Shown here: positions 10,406 through 19,798 of the stretch, in pieces
Position numbering within the stretch: position 1 is the stretch's first letter
Layout: every line of letters begins with the position of its first letter
Source of the DNA: MWCO01 sp964488865
GTDB lineage: Bacteria; Myxococcota_A; Polyangia; Polyangiales; Polyangiaceae
Assembly: GCA_964488865.1 (NCBI GenBank)
Contig: CAZAWR010000005.1
Location: forward strand, 146,445-210,444
Direction: 5' to 3'
DNA length: 64,000 bases
The notes under the pieces: model-generated
Seen by the model: only the letters and a program-made list of their open reading frames with translations
Told to the model about the DNA's origin: nothing
The model's database searches: none
Position numbers and translations under genes: made by a program

Positions 10406-11608
10406 ATGTGCGAGTTCAAGAAGGTCGTCATCGTAGGAGCCGTCCGTACGCCCATCGGAGCCATCGGCGGCGGGTTGGCCACGTTCCAGGCGCGAGAGCT
10501 GGCCACCCACACCATCAAGGCGCTCCTGGGGAAGACCAAGCTGGACCCGAAGCTCGTGGAGTACACGTGCATGGGCTGGGTGATGCAAGACCCTCGGTCG
10601 CCGAACCTCGCGAAGACCGCCGCAGAGTTCGCCGGCGTGCCCCCCACGTCCCCAGGAACCACGTTTCACGAGAACTGCGCGTCCGGTGGCGCCGCCATCC
10701 ACAGCCTCGCCCGACGCCTCATGCTCGGCGAGGTCTCCCTCGGTGTCGCCGGGGGCGTCGAGTCGATGTCCAACGTCGCAAGGTACATGTTCACGGGCCG
10801 CATCAAGGGACAGATGTACGGGGACATGGCGCTGGTCGACGGCTTGTTCGGTGCGCTCACGGACACGAACGTTGGCAAGAAAGGTGAGCTGATGGGGCTG
10901 CTCACCGAACGACTGGTGGAGCGATACGGTGTGACGCGGGAGCAGCAGGACGAGATCGCGTTCAGGAGCCATCAGAACGCGGTCACTGCGTGGGACAAGG
11001 GGTTCTTCGACGACTACGTGATCCCTGTGAGCGTCCCGCAGCGCAAGGGCGACCCGATCGTGGTGGCAAGAGACGAGGGCCCGAAGTCGATCGCCCTGGA
11101 AAAGTTCGCGGCCGCAAAGCCCTACTTCAAGGCCGAGGGGGGCACGATCACGAGCATGAACGCCAGCAGCCTGAACGATGCGGCAGCCGTCGTGGTCCTG
11201 ACGACCGAGGACCGGGCGAAGGAGCTCGGGCTCCAGCCCCTGGCCGAGCTGCGCACGTTTCACAGCGTGGGCGTGGAGCGCGAGTACATGGGCGAAGGCG
11301 CCTTCAAGGTCATCCCACCCATGCTGCAGAAGGTCGGTCTCGGCATCCAGGACGTGGACTTCTTCGAGATCAACGAGGCCTTCGCGGCAGTGGTTGGCGG
11401 TGCCTACCACTTCATCGAAGGGCTCTCCGCCGACAAGACCAACCAATGGGGCAGTGGCATCTCTCTCGGCCACCCCGTCGGTTGCACAGGCGCCCGCCAG
11501 ATCGTCGACATGGTCCATCAGCTGCGAAAGCGCGACAAGACCATCGGGCTGACCACCCGGTGCGTGGGTGGCGGCATCGGAAGCGGCGAGATCCTCGTCC
11601 GCATTTGA
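10406..11608 (+). CDS. Thiolase family acetyl-CoA acyltransferase
   Basis: A 400-residue thiolase. The acyl-accepting nucleophile is Cys91 in HENCASGGAAIHS. The INEAFAAV motif, the His356 motif (GHPVG) and the proton-shuttling Cys386 (RCVGGGIGSGE) are all present. It either condenses two acetyl-CoA or cleaves 3-ketoacyl-CoA; sequence does not distinguish the biosynthetic from the degradative type. Start chosen at ATG 10406 because AGGGAGAAGG lies just upstream and the protein then begins like its family (MCEFKKVVIVGAVRTPIG); an upstream ATG at 10370 would add an unrelated tail. No other beta-oxidation gene adjoins it. Confidence 0.93.
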   Translation: MCEFKKVVIVGAVRTPIGAIGGGLATFQARELATHTIKALLGKTKLDPKLVEYTCMGWVMQDPRSPNLAKTAAEFAGVPPTSPGTTFHENCASGGAAIHSLARRLMLGEVSLGVAGGVESMSNVARYMFTGRIKGQMYGDMALVDGLFGALTDTNVGKKGELMGLLTERLVERYGVTREQQDEIAFRSHQNAVTAWDKGFFDDYVIPVSVPQRKGDPIVVARDEGPKSIALEKFAAAKPYFKAEGGTITSMNASSLNDAAAVVVLTTEDRAKELGLQPLAELRTFHSVGVEREYMGEGAFKVIPPMLQKVGLGIQDVDFFEINEAFAAVVGGAYHFIEGLSADKTNQWGSGISLGHPVGCTGARQIVDMVHQLRKRDKTIGLTTRCVGGGIGSGEILVRI

Positions 11609-11686
11609 TGGTCGAGCCGGGCACGTGCGCTGTTCGCCACCGCGCAACACATGCCCGACCGGCAGGAAAGGCTTTGCCCGGCGCCC

Positions 11687-12076
11687 ATGACGAACACGAT
11701 CCTGATCGCGGATGACTCGGCGCTCACGCGGCATGCGATCCTCCGCGAGCTGCGGGCCGCACCCGAAACGCGCGTCGTCGAAGCGAGTGATGGGAACGAG
11801 GCGCTCGCCTGCATCTGTAGCGAGCGACCTCAGCTGGTCTTTCTCGACGTGGCGATGCCTGGGTTGAGTGGGCTCGAGGTCCTCCAAGCGCTGGCAGCTC
11901 TTCCGGAGAACCTGTCCGCGAGGGTCGTCGTCATCACCAGCGAAGAGGACCCTGCGATCCGGGATAAGGCCCGGGCCCTCGGCGCGTGCGAGGTCCTCCC
12001 CAAGCCGTGGAACACCGGTGATATCGCCCGGTTGGTGCGCGATGCGGGACTCGCGGACCAGAGGCCCGAGGGGTGA
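11687..12076 (+). CDS. Single-domain response regulator (CheY-like receiver)
   Basis: A 129-residue receiver domain without an output domain. The acidic pair is Asp9-Asp10 (ILIADDS), the phosphoacceptor is Asp54 (LVFLDVAMPG), followed by the conserved Thr (VVITSEED) and Lys (LPKPW). Such proteins act by protein-protein contact or as phosphorelay intermediates. The chosen ATG gives a typical receiver N-terminus; an upstream in-frame ATG at 11651 would add 12 residues not seen in the family. No histidine kinase is encoded nearby, so its partner is unknown. Confidence 0.93.
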   Translation: MTNTILIADDSALTRHAILRELRAAPETRVVEASDGNEALACICSERPQLVFLDVAMPGLSGLEVLQALAALPENLSARVVVITSEEDPAIRDKARALGACEVLPKPWNTGDIARLVRDAGLADQRPEG

Positions 12077-12113
12077 GCGCCCGCGCGTCTTCCCAAGCAA
12101 CGGCCCCCGCGCT

Positions 12114-12758
12114 TCAGGGACCGGTTCCCACGGCCTGCGCGAACACGTCGTAGCCTACGGCGTCGAGCATGGATACGAGCCGCATCAGCGGCATCCCCAC
12201 GATCGCGGTGGGGTCGCTTCCGGCCACGCGGTCGAACAGCGCCACGCCCAGGGACTCGAGCTTGTAGGAGCCTGCGCAGTCCATCGGGTGATCGAGCTCG
12301 ACATAGCGCCGAATTTGCTCGCGACCGAGCGGGCGCATGGTCATCTCGTGGACGTCCACCACGGTGTCGCATCGCTCCGATGCGGGGTCGTACAGACTCA
12401 GCGCCGTGATGAGCAAGTGCGTGCGTCCTGCGAGCAAGGCGAGCTGATCGACCGAGCCCTCGAAGCTGAGGGGCTTTCCGAGAATGAGGCCGTCGAGGCT
12501 GGCGCACTGGTCACCCCCGAGGATGAGATCGCGTGGCCGGACCTGGCCCACCGCTCGGGCTTTCGCTTCCGCAAGCGAGCGAACGAGTTCATTGGGGGGG
12601 AGACCGCGATCCTTGTAGGCGTCTTCGTCCACGCTCGGATCGAGGGCTTCGAACGGAATGCGCAGCCTGGCGAGCAGCTGCTTGCGGTAAGGCGAGGTGG
12701 ATGCCAGCACCAGATTGCGCGGAGGGCAGGTCGCGGAAGGCTCGGCTCTGTTGTCCAT
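12114..12758 (-). CDS. Maf-like nucleoside triphosphate pyrophosphatase
   Basis: A 214-residue Maf/YceF-type house-cleaning enzyme hydrolysing non-canonical or methylated NTPs to NMP and pyrophosphate. The N-terminal LASTSPYRKQLLARL motif is diagnostic, followed by DPSVDEDAYKD, LAEAKARAV, the GGDQ acidic site and GKPLSFEGSVDQL. The C-terminal half has AGSYKLESLG and PTAIVGMPL. Substrate subclass (dTTP/UTP versus m7GTP) cannot be fixed, although the missing arginine-rich dTTP signature and the YceF-like DPSVDE favour m7GTP. It diverges from the oligoribonuclease gene with 30 bases between starts. Confidence 0.93.
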   Translation of the reverse strand: MDNRAEPSATCPPRNLVLASTSPYRKQLLARLRIPFEALDPSVDEDAYKDRGLPPNELVRSLAEAKARAVGQVRPRDLILGGDQCASLDGLILGKPLSFEGSVDQLALLAGRTHLLITALSLYDPASERCDTVVDVHEMTMRPLGREQIRRYVELDHPMDCAGSYKLESLGVALFDRVAGSDPTAIVGMPLMRLVSMLDAVGYDVFAQAVGTGP

Positions 12759-12788
12759 GGGGCGAATTGTGCTAGGTCAGTCGCCACG

Positions 12789-13346
12789 ATGGAAGATGCC
12801 GCAAGCAGTCCCCTCATTTGGCTCGACATGGAGATGACGGGCCTCGATCCGGTGACCTGTGTGCCGCTGCAGATAGCGGTCGTGATCACGGACTCGCGGC
12901 TGGAAGAGCTCGACGCCGGGGAGGTGACCATCTGGCAGTCCGAGGAGACGCTCGCCCGGATGGAACCGTTCGTGCGACGGATGCACACGGACAATGGGCT
13001 GCTCGATCGCGTGCGCGCGTCGGAGCTCAGCGTGGTGCAGGCCGAGCGGGAGATGATGTCGATCGTGACGCGGTGGTGTCCGTACGGAACGGGGATCCTT
13101 GCGGGCAACTCGATCCACACGGATCGCACCTTCATCAAGGCCTACTTTCCGACCCTGCACGGGTACCTTCACTACCGCATGGTGGACGTCTCAAGCCTCA
13201 AGGAGATGGTTTGGCGGTGGTATGGGCGAGACGCGCTCTTCGTCAAAGAACTGCAGCAGCACACGGCGCTCGAGGATGCCCGCGAGTCGATCGCCGAGCT
13301 CCGTCACTACCGCGCCACGGTGATGGCTCCGATCCCGAATCCCTAG
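12789..13346 (+). CDS. orn: Oligoribonuclease (DEDDh 3'-5' exoribonuclease)
   Basis: A 185-residue enzyme finishing RNA decay by degrading 2-5-mer RNAs, including linear pGpG from cyclic-di-GMP breakdown. The DEDDh residues are visible: Asp and Glu in IWLDMEMTGLD, Asp in AGNSIHTDRTFIKAY, and His/Asp in QHTALEDARESIAEL. The frame stays open far upstream, but ATG 12789 matches the family N-terminus. The stop codon overlaps that of the convergent HAD gene (CTAG shared). Length matches E. coli Orn. Confidence 0.95.
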   Translation: MEDAASSPLIWLDMEMTGLDPVTCVPLQIAVVITDSRLEELDAGEVTIWQSEETLARMEPFVRRMHTDNGLLDRVRASELSVVQAEREMMSIVTRWCPYGTGILAGNSIHTDRTFIKAYFPTLHGYLHYRMVDVSSLKEMVWRWYGRDALFVKELQQHTALEDARESIAELRHYRATVMAPIPNP

Positions 13347-14020
13347 GTTCTGACCATTCCGCGGAGCAGCGGGGGGAGTTCCTTCAACGAGGCGAGCACA
13401 TGATGCGCTCCGGCCGCCTCGAGCGCCGGACGGTCGAAAGCGCCCGTGGTGACGCCGATGACCCCGGTCCCTGCGCTCCGGCCGGCCTTCATGTCGTCTG
13501 GCGTGTCGCCGATCATCACCGCCCGGCCGGCATGCACCCCCAGCTGCCGCAACGCCCGCCGCACAGGCTGAGGGTCCGGCTTCGGATGGTCCACGTGCTC
13601 CAGCCCCAACACCAGATCGAAGGCCTCCAACATCCCGTGTGCGCGCAGCATGCGCACCGCGCCGTCGGACAAGCGTGTCGTCACGACGGCCACCTGCACG
13701 AGACCGTGCAGAAATGTGAGGGCCTCGACGGCTCCGGGAAGAGGGTGCGTGTGTGTCGCGCTGAGCGGGAAGAATGCCTCTCGGTAGCGTTGAATGAGGG
13801 AGGTCACGTCCTCCGGGGAGGCTTGCGGACGAAAGCGCAAGAACATCTCGGACAGCGGCTTGCCGATCATGCCGCGTATGGTCTCCTCGGGGATCTCTCC
13901 TTGTCGAACCGCGAGTGCCGCACGAAACGCCCCGACGATGGCGGCGGATGCATCCATGAGGGTGCCGTCGAAATCGAACAGCACGGCGTCCACGGCTCGC
14001 GGGAAAGGCATCGAGTGCAT
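13343..14020 (-). CDS. HAD-superfamily phosphatase (Gph/PpaX type)
   Basis: A 225-residue haloacid dehalogenase-like hydrolase, subfamily IA. Motif I is VLFDFDGTLMD (nucleophile Asp and acid Asp). Motif II is the Thr of VVTTRLS, motif III is Lys in HPKPDP, and motif IV is MIGDTPDDMKAG. An alpha-helical cap occupies about residues 25-95. Closest functional groups are phosphoglycolate phosphatases and pyrophosphatase PpaX; substrate cannot be assigned. A second possible start is ATG 14011. It converges on orn with overlapping stops. Confidence 0.92.
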   Translation of the reverse strand: MHSMPFPRAVDAVLFDFDGTLMDASAAIVGAFRAALAVRQGEIPEETIRGMIGKPLSEMFLRFRPQASPEDVTSLIQRYREAFFPLSATHTHPLPGAVEALTFLHGLVQVAVVTTRLSDGAVRMLRAHGMLEAFDLVLGLEHVDHPKPDPQPVRRALRQLGVHAGRAVMIGDTPDDMKAGRSAGTGVIGVTTGAFDRPALEAAGAHHVLASLKELPPLLRGMVRT

Positions 14021-14222
14021 GTACGTGCGACTCCATGCCGAGGCTCCCGTTGCCTGTCAAGCACCCCGCCTTGCATTCACCCGAGCGGTCAACAAGCGGT
14101 TGTCTTTCGCCGGACACCACGTCAGGCTCAGCAGGCCACTCGGAGACGCACGAGTGACAGCGTGGGGTCGCCCCCGACGTCGTTCGTGTTCTCGATGCCC
14201 GTTCCGTCACCGTGCAGGTCGG

Positions 14223-14465
14223 ATGCTGCTTTCCGTGCGACTCCCATCACGCGTCGTGCTGACCCATTCCGACCTTCTGCGGCTCGACTACGACCACAAC
14301 ACGGCGGCGATCGATGCGGCGCTGGAGGTCGACGCAACTCTCATGCAGAGCGCTCTGCTCTTGCCGGGATTGCGAACGAAGCTGGTTGGGCTCGGAGGGA
14401 CAGCGGGGGACGAGACGGAACGGCGACGGGTACGTCACAGGCTGGCGGACGCCTGGCTCTTCTGA
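14223..14465 (+). CDS. Small hypothetical protein
   Basis: An 80-residue frame with G/C-rich third positions comparable to neighbouring genes, starting MLLSVRLPSRVVLTHSD and ending ADAWLF. It ends four bases before the convergent Kazal gene. The frame is open further upstream, so the true start is uncertain, and a second frame across 14160-14270 also looks weakly protein-like, so a frameshift is possible. No domain, signal peptide or membrane segment is seen. It may be a decayed fragment. Confidence 0.35.
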   Translation: MLLSVRLPSRVVLTHSDLLRLDYDHNTAAIDAALEVDATLMQSALLLPGLRTKLVGLGGTAGDETERRRVRHRLADAWLF

Positions 14466-14469
14466 AGCC

Positions 14470-15231
14470 TCAGCGTTCGCACTCTCCCGAGCCCAGGATC
14501 GACACGCCGGCTTGGGTCGCGAAGCACTCGTTGCCCCAGGTGGCGCCGTCGCACCCGCACACGGGGGCGTAGGTCGAGGGGCAGTCAGGCAGAGCGAGGC
14601 GGCAACGGCCAGGCTGCTCTTGCGCAGAGCAGGTGCCTTCCTGGAAGAGGCAGACCAGGCCCTTGTCGCACGTCATCCCGGCCGCGTCTCCGCAGGTGTC
14701 GCCCGGCTGGCGCGCAGGCGCGCAGGTGCCCGAGTTGCACGACAGGTTGAGCACCAGCGAGTCCGCCGTGACGCCCTCGATCAGGCGGATCGCGTAGAGA
14801 CCGCCGTGCACGGTGTACAGGGTCATGGCTGCCGAGCCGTCGTGGCCCAGAGCCTCGCCCAGCGCGGCAAGCTCGCCTTCCGCGGCGACCCGGTACAGCG
14901 TGAAGCCGATCGTGCGCGGCCCCTTCTCGTTTCGGCTCGCGAGCTCGATGGTGATGCTCGCGTCCGCCACGAGCTCGAACGTGTACGAGAGCGGAGCAGT
15001 CGTCCCCGCCTCGGTCGTCAGTTCATTGTCCTGCCCGAAGTACAGAGGATCCCCCGCGACCGCTTCGGTCGGGTCTGAATCGTCCGCTGCGCCAGCGGAA
15101 ACCGCCGTGGCGGGCGACGTATCTTGGATCGCAACGACCGGCTCGATGTACGAGTCTTCGAGACCTACGGCACAGCCGGCGGCAAAGACACTTGCGAGGA
15201 GCAGGGAGGTGAAGCGAGCGAAGTGAGACAT
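14470..15231 (-). CDS. Exported lipoprotein with C-terminal Kazal-type domain
   Basis: A 253-residue exported protein. The signal sequence (FTSLLLASVFAAGC) ends at a plausible lipobox Cys. A spacer rich in Asp, Ala and Ser follows, then a beta-rich domain (residues 60-165) resembling pre-peptidase C-terminal or jelly-roll folds. The tail has two Cys-rich segments: CGDAAGMTCDKGLVC and a Kazal-like domain with CPSTYAPVCGCDG, TWGNECFA and GSGEC. Kazal domains inhibit serine proteases, but many bacterial versions are only structural. It is divergent from the next lipoprotein gene across an AT-rich gap. Confidence 0.85.
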   Translation of the reverse strand: MSHFARFTSLLLASVFAAGCAVGLEDSYIEPVVAIQDTSPATAVSAGAADDSDPTEAVAGDPLYFGQDNELTTEAGTTAPLSYTFELVADASITIELASRNEKGPRTIGFTLYRVAAEGELAALGEALGHDGSAAMTLYTVHGGLYAIRLIEGVTADSLVLNLSCNSGTCAPARQPGDTCGDAAGMTCDKGLVCLFQEGTCSAQEQPGRCRLALPDCPSTYAPVCGCDGATWGNECFATQAGVSILGSGECER

Positions 15232-15599
15232 GGTGCCCCCTTTTGATCCAGGAACGTTGGTACGAGAAGCGGGTACCGTGTGACTCCGTGTCGGATGGAT
15301 GTCAACGAATTCTACAGTGGGTATCGATTATTTTAGGCTTCTGGAATTTTAGCTCGTCAATTCATAGGTTTGCATAGACCGTTTCGCCGGGGTTCGCGGT
15401 CCCTCTCTCGCCGCTGGGGGCGACCCACCGCCACGCGGCACGAGAACGCCTTCCGGAATGCGAACTTCGCATCCGTTCGAACCGCGGCGCCGCCGACCCA
15501 TCAACCGCTCGGATTCGAATGATCCGTGCGCATCGTGTACACTTCCGAGTGTTGCCTGCTGGCCGCGTACCTTCGTTCAAAGCTCCCGGGAGGATGCTG
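15232..15599. other. 368-base divergent intergenic region
   Basis: No credible gene. The part at 15300-15375 is AT-rich and probably carries promoters for both flanking lipoprotein genes. ATTTTAG occurs twice, at 15330-15336 and 15346-15352, a direct repeat with a 16-base period that could be a regulator site. No terminator is apparent. Confidence 0.5.
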
Positions 15600-17795
15600 A
15601 TGAAACGCTTGCGTTGGACTTCGTCCGTTGTGGTGTCTTTCGCTGCTGCCCTGGTCTTCTCCGGCGGGATGGCTTCCGGGTGCGGGAGTAGCGGTTCGTC
15701 GTCGCCGGGTGGTGGCGGCAGTTCAGGGGCGGGAGGTTCCAGCGGCTCAGGTGGCACGGCTGGGACGGGCGGAGGAATCGCAGGGACCGGCGGTGGCGTC
15801 CTGCCAGATTCCGGGACGAACGCTTGCGGGAACAACGACCCCACCTGCGAGGTGGAGTCGGTCGGGCCTACCGCGGATCCCGCGAGCCAGTTCCCGCTGC
15901 CTTCGGATGACCCCGCTCCCGACAACGTCGAGGCCGACGGTGTCACGAGGGACGAGGACGGCTTCATATCGCTCGACGCGAGCAAGGCGCAGTTCGACTT
16001 CCTGTGGATCGCGAACGATCTGAACTACGGCGTGGGGACGGTATCGAAGGTACAGACCACACCCTTCCCCACGGCGCCGACCTACCGGGAGGCTGCGCGC
16101 TACGCGACGGTCACGTGCATGTCCAACGACACGGGCTCGAACGAGGGGGTCTTGTTCGGGCAGGCGCCGACCGCGGCGCTGTGTGCAGATGGGATCCACG
16201 GTTGCTGCGCGCGGGCCGAGGCGACGCCCGGTGCCAACGGGGGTCATCAGCCCGTGCAGTTGGTCAGCAATCGACCTTCCCGAACGGCCGTGGACATCAA
16301 CGGTGACGTGTGGGTGGCCAACCGCGCCTTCGGCGGTCAATCGTCCGTGACCAAGATCGCGAACAGCTTGAAGGACTGCGTCGACCGCAGCGGCAACGGC
16401 ACGATCGAGACGTCGAAGGACCTCAATGCCGACGGCATCATCACGACGGACTGCGACGACAACAACCTTCCGGACGACGCGAGCACGGTCTGCGTGGCGG
16501 GCAAGTCCCACGAGTTTTTCGGTCTCGATGACGAGTGCTTGCTGTTCACGACGAACACGGGGACATCGGTGGACCTGTATGGGCGACCGTTGGCGCTGGG
16601 GCCGGGGCAGGAGCAGGTTCGTACGTACGGGGCTTCGGACGCGTGGGCGGGTACGTTTCAGGACGGGGTCTTCTATCGTATCCACGGCACGACGGGCGCC
16701 ATCATCGCGACGGTTCCGATGCAGGCGCAGAACGGGGTCGCCGCGCAGCCTTACGGTGCGGCAGTCGACAAGTACGGGATTTTGTGGGCGCCGAACATTG
16801 GTGCGAGGCACCTGTTCTACTTCGACACGAAGAACCCGCAGAACCAGGGCATGGTGACGTACCCCGAGGAGCACGGTGGCGGGTACTACGGCATCGCGCT
16901 CGACGGGTACAAGGAGACGGACCCCAACACGGGCAATCCCGTGGACATCCAACAGATCTGGTTGGGGGACGTGGGAGCATCCGCGGCCTATCGGTACCGA
17001 CCGAAGCGCGATGGTACGTTCGAGGGACTCGCGCAGGGCACATGGGCCTATGCGGCGTTCGAGGGCGGGCCCACGCGAGGTCGCGGGCTCGGCGTGGACA
17101 ACCGCACGCCCACGTCGTTCGTGTGGGTGGCGCTCGATGGGTACCCGAGCTGGAACGGTCACATCGGCAGGATCCCCTACGACGTACCGGACGGGGTGAC
17201 GATGCTGCCCGTTGCGGGCAACGCGTGGGACACGACCCAGGGGATGACCACGGGCGCAGGCGTGGCGTTCGACGGCGACGTGTGGGGCATCAACCAGAAC
17301 AGCTCGAGTGCGGTGCACTTCAAGGTCGACGCCCAGGGCAACGTGGTCGGTGGGCCGGACGTCGTACCGCTCGACGACCGGCCGAACGTCGCTGATGGCA
17401 AGCCGAACCCTTACACGTACTCGGACTTCACCGGGTTCGGTTTGCGCAACTTCACGAACCCGCAGGGCTACTACGCGTGGGTGCAAGAGGGGCACTGCGC
17501 TCCGGGCAAGACCCGGTTCGAGCGCGTGGAGTGGGACGCCTTCACCCCCGCGGGAACGTCGATCACCCTGAGCGTCCGTACCGCCGACGACATAGGCACG
17601 CTGGAGAACGCTCCTTGGATCGCAGCCTGGGAGTCCTCCCCAGCCGTGCTCTCGAGCCAGCCGGGGCCCCTCGACCCCAACCCCACGAACTACATCGAGG
17701 TCTTGTTCGATCTCACGACGCAGAACGACGACTCTCCCAAGCTCAAGTCTTTCAAGATCATCGCGTTCTGTGAGCAGGACGTGGTTCCGAAGTAG
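15600..17795 (+). CDS. Propeller-type surface lipoprotein (Vgb/NHL-like) with Ca-binding-like loop
   Basis: A 731-residue lipoprotein. ATG 15600 is preferred over ATG 15594 because GGGAGG (15588-15593) then has normal spacing. The signal peptide ends at MASGC (Cys28), followed by a Gly/Ser linker (GGGGSSGAGGSSGSGG). The body has repeated blades with a D-G-W-A pattern: DINGDVWVANRAFGG, DKYGILWAPNIGARHLFYF and FDGDVWGINQNSS, as in NHL or streptogramin-lyase propellers. DRSGNGTIETSKDLNADGI resembles paired EF-hand/dockerin calcium loops. Many Cys pairs fit an extracytoplasmic location. The end has a conserved-looking beta domain. No enzymatic residues were identified. Confidence 0.85.
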   Translation: MKRLRWTSSVVVSFAAALVFSGGMASGCGSSGSSSPGGGGSSGAGGSSGSGGTAGTGGGIAGTGGGVLPDSGTNACGNNDPTCEVESVGPTADPASQFPLPSDDPAPDNVEADGVTRDEDGFISLDASKAQFDFLWIANDLNYGVGTVSKVQTTPFPTAPTYREAARYATVTCMSNDTGSNEGVLFGQAPTAALCADGIHGCCARAEATPGANGGHQPVQLVSNRPSRTAVDINGDVWVANRAFGGQSSVTKIANSLKDCVDRSGNGTIETSKDLNADGIITTDCDDNNLPDDASTVCVAGKSHEFFGLDDECLLFTTNTGTSVDLYGRPLALGPGQEQVRTYGASDAWAGTFQDGVFYRIHGTTGAIIATVPMQAQNGVAAQPYGAAVDKYGILWAPNIGARHLFYFDTKNPQNQGMVTYPEEHGGGYYGIALDGYKETDPNTGNPVDIQQIWLGDVGASAAYRYRPKRDGTFEGLAQGTWAYAAFEGGPTRGRGLGVDNRTPTSFVWVALDGYPSWNGHIGRIPYDVPDGVTMLPVAGNAWDTTQGMTTGAGVAFDGDVWGINQNSSSAVHFKVDAQGNVVGGPDVVPLDDRPNVADGKPNPYTYSDFTGFGLRNFTNPQGYYAWVQEGHCAPGKTRFERVEWDAFTPAGTSITLSVRTADDIGTLENAPWIAAWESSPAVLSSQPGPLDPNPTNYIEVLFDLTTQNDDSPKLKSFKIIAFCEQDVVPK

Positions 17796-17840
17796 CCGGG
17801 GCCGTCCCTTCGCGCGATCCAAGGTCCTTCCACGGTCGTC

Positions 17841-19031
17841 CTAGGCGGCCGAATCAAGCTCTCGGATCATCTGCTCGCCGGAGATCACATCGGCAGCAGC
17901 ACCATTGAAGTAGCGCATGAGTCCCACGCGTTCGTAGTGGGGTTGGATGCGCGGGCTCAGAAGGCCTATCTCGCGCAGGTTCGGCACGAGCCGGCTGAAC
18001 ATGGTGCGACGGAAGGACTCCATGCCCGGCGCGGCGTACATGAGCTGTCGCCACTGGGCGCGGGTCACGCGCCCTTCCCCCCACTCCTCGAACACCTCGT
18101 AGGCCAGGAAACGATTGCGCATGAGCAGTGCGACCTCGAAGGCCCAGTCCTCACGCTCGTGTCTCTCCTTCTCCGACAGCTCGGTCTTGATGTGCTCGCG
18201 CAGAGCCAGCACGCCGTAGTGGACGTGGCGCGCCTCGTCCTGGATCACCATCTTCAGCAGCTCCTTGAGCAACGGCTCGCTCGTGTGCTGGTACAGCATG
18301 CCGAAGGCCCCAAGCGCCAGTCCCTCGATCATGATCTGCATACCCAGGAACTTCATGTCCCAGCGCCCGTCGGACATCAGCGCGTCGATGATCGTGAACA
18401 GGTTGTCGTTCACCTGGTAGAGCTTGTTGAGTTTGGTGTCCAGGTAGCGATGGAAGACCTCCACGTGGCGGGCTTCGTCCATCACCTGCGTCGCGCCATA
18501 GTACTTGCCGTCGAAGAACTGAACGGCTTCCGTGACCTGGGCTGCCGCAAACAGAGCGCCCTGCTCACCGTGCAGGAACTGGCTCAGCATCCACGCCGTG
18601 AGGCTGTACTGAAACTCCCTCTGCTCGCGCTCCGAGAGCTTGATGCCTAGCTGCGCCGCCGCGTCGAAGTTGACGAACCCCTTGGGAATCAACGGGACCT
18701 CCGGGTTCAGCGGGTCGACGTCGGTGTTCCAAGGCAGGTACGTGTCCCCGTCCCATTGCCCTTGCTTGGCGCGACGGTACAGCTCTTCCATCTCGGGATT
18801 GTCGTGGGGATAGGACCAGTCGAAGTATGTGTCGTGCGTGGCTCGAACTCGCGTGGGCACGCCCTGCTTGCCGCGCTTGAGGAGCATCCCTCTCACTCCC
18901 GCCGGTCCAAGGGATCGAAGCACGCGCGGGTCCCTGACCTCTGCGAGCACCTGGAGGGTCTCGAGGTAGGGGTCCAGTCGTTCCGCAACCTTCGTCGGGA
19001 GGATCGCGATGAGTCTCTCGTGGTTGATCAT
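17841..19031 (-). CDS. Ferritin-like diiron-carboxylate oxygenase
   Basis: A 396-residue soluble protein with a complete four-helix diiron site: Glu156 (LHGEQG), Glu186 with His189 (MDEARHVE), Glu236 (MIEGLALG), and Glu266 with His269 (QDEARHVHYG). This E, ExxH, E, ExxH pattern is the ferritin-like oxygenase/R2 type. Known relatives oxidise amines, hydroxylate or desaturate lipids, or act on aldehydes; the substrate is not deducible. Start at ATG 19031 has GAGGGA upstream. It is the last gene of an operon with a MerR regulator (23-base gap) and a ferredoxin reductase, which probably supplies its electrons. Confidence 0.9.
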   Translation of the reverse strand: MINHERLIAILPTKVAERLDPYLETLQVLAEVRDPRVLRSLGPAGVRGMLLKRGKQGVPTRVRATHDTYFDWSYPHDNPEMEELYRRAKQGQWDGDTYLPWNTDVDPLNPEVPLIPKGFVNFDAAAQLGIKLSEREQREFQYSLTAWMLSQFLHGEQGALFAAAQVTEAVQFFDGKYYGATQVMDEARHVEVFHRYLDTKLNKLYQVNDNLFTIIDALMSDGRWDMKFLGMQIMIEGLALGAFGMLYQHTSEPLLKELLKMVIQDEARHVHYGVLALREHIKTELSEKERHEREDWAFEVALLMRNRFLAYEVFEEWGEGRVTRAQWRQLMYAAPGMESFRRTMFSRLVPNLREIGLLSPRIQPHYERVGLMRYFNGAAADVISGEQMIRELDSAA

Positions 19032-19054
19032 GGGTCCCTCGCCTTCGTGATGGG

Positions 19055-19798
19055 CTACAGATCCGCGACAAACGCGCGGATCTTTGCCTCGTGGTATCGA
19101 ACCAGAAATGCATGCACCACCGGAATGGCACGCTCGATCATCGCGCCCACCACCTCCGGCGGCAGCTCGGACAGCCGCTCCTGCAAGAACGCTCGCTCTC
19201 GATCGAAAAGCGCGGAGATGGCTTCCTCGTAGAACGCCAGATCCGCCACGCCAAAGCCAAGCTCCGGCGTCAAGCCGATCCGACGAAGCTCGGACAGAAA
19301 CTCGAGCATCCACACGTCGTCCTTCGCGACCCGCGCCCGTCCGTCCTCTCCGGTTCGCGTGACCAGCATGTCGAGCTCGATCATCCGATCGAGGTCGGCT
19401 TGGCTCAGGCGCAGATCAGCAATCAGGTCCTCGGCGACCACCGTCTCGGGCTTGTCCGAGCGAGCCGGCAGCGACTGTGCGAGGCGCGACTTGACGCCAG
19501 AAAGGAATGACCTCTGCGAGGGAGAAAAGACCTGGTCCTGATCGTCGAGCAGCGCGCGGATCGCCTTGAGCGGCAGGAATCTCTCGTGCTGCAACCTCCG
19601 GATCAAGGTGAGGCGGTCCACGTGCTCCTGGCCGTAGTAGGCCATGTTCCGACCTGTCTTGCGCCCCGGCGGCACGAGCCCCTGCTGGATGTAGAAGTGA
19701 ATGGCCTGCCTCGGAAGGCCGGTCAAGTCGCAAAGGTCCTTCATGCGGTAGGACCACCCTTCGCCGACCTCTCGCGACATCGGTTCCACTTGCATCAT
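19055..19798 (-). CDS. MerR-family transcriptional regulator
   Basis: A 247-residue regulator. The N-terminal winged helix-turn-helix is recognisable at YRMKDLCDLTGLPRQAIHFY, with the wing and YYGQEHVDRLTLIRRLQ. A long C-terminal helical region (residues 100-247) is unlike metal-sensing MerRs and lacks paired cysteines, so it probably senses an organic ligand. Its ATG overlaps the TGA of the upstream ferredoxin reductase (ATGA, 19795-19798), making the start secure. It sits between the reductase and the diiron oxygenase and presumably controls the operon, perhaps through the inverted repeat at 21214-21229. Confidence 0.92.
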   Translation of the reverse strand: MMQVEPMSREVGEGWSYRMKDLCDLTGLPRQAIHFYIQQGLVPPGRKTGRNMAYYGQEHVDRLTLIRRLQHERFLPLKAIRALLDDQDQVFSPSQRSFLSGVKSRLAQSLPARSDKPETVVAEDLIADLRLSQADLDRMIELDMLVTRTGEDGRARVAKDDVWMLEFLSELRRIGLTPELGFGVADLAFYEEAISALFDRERAFLQERLSELPPEVVGAMIERAIPVVHAFLVRYHEAKIRAFVADL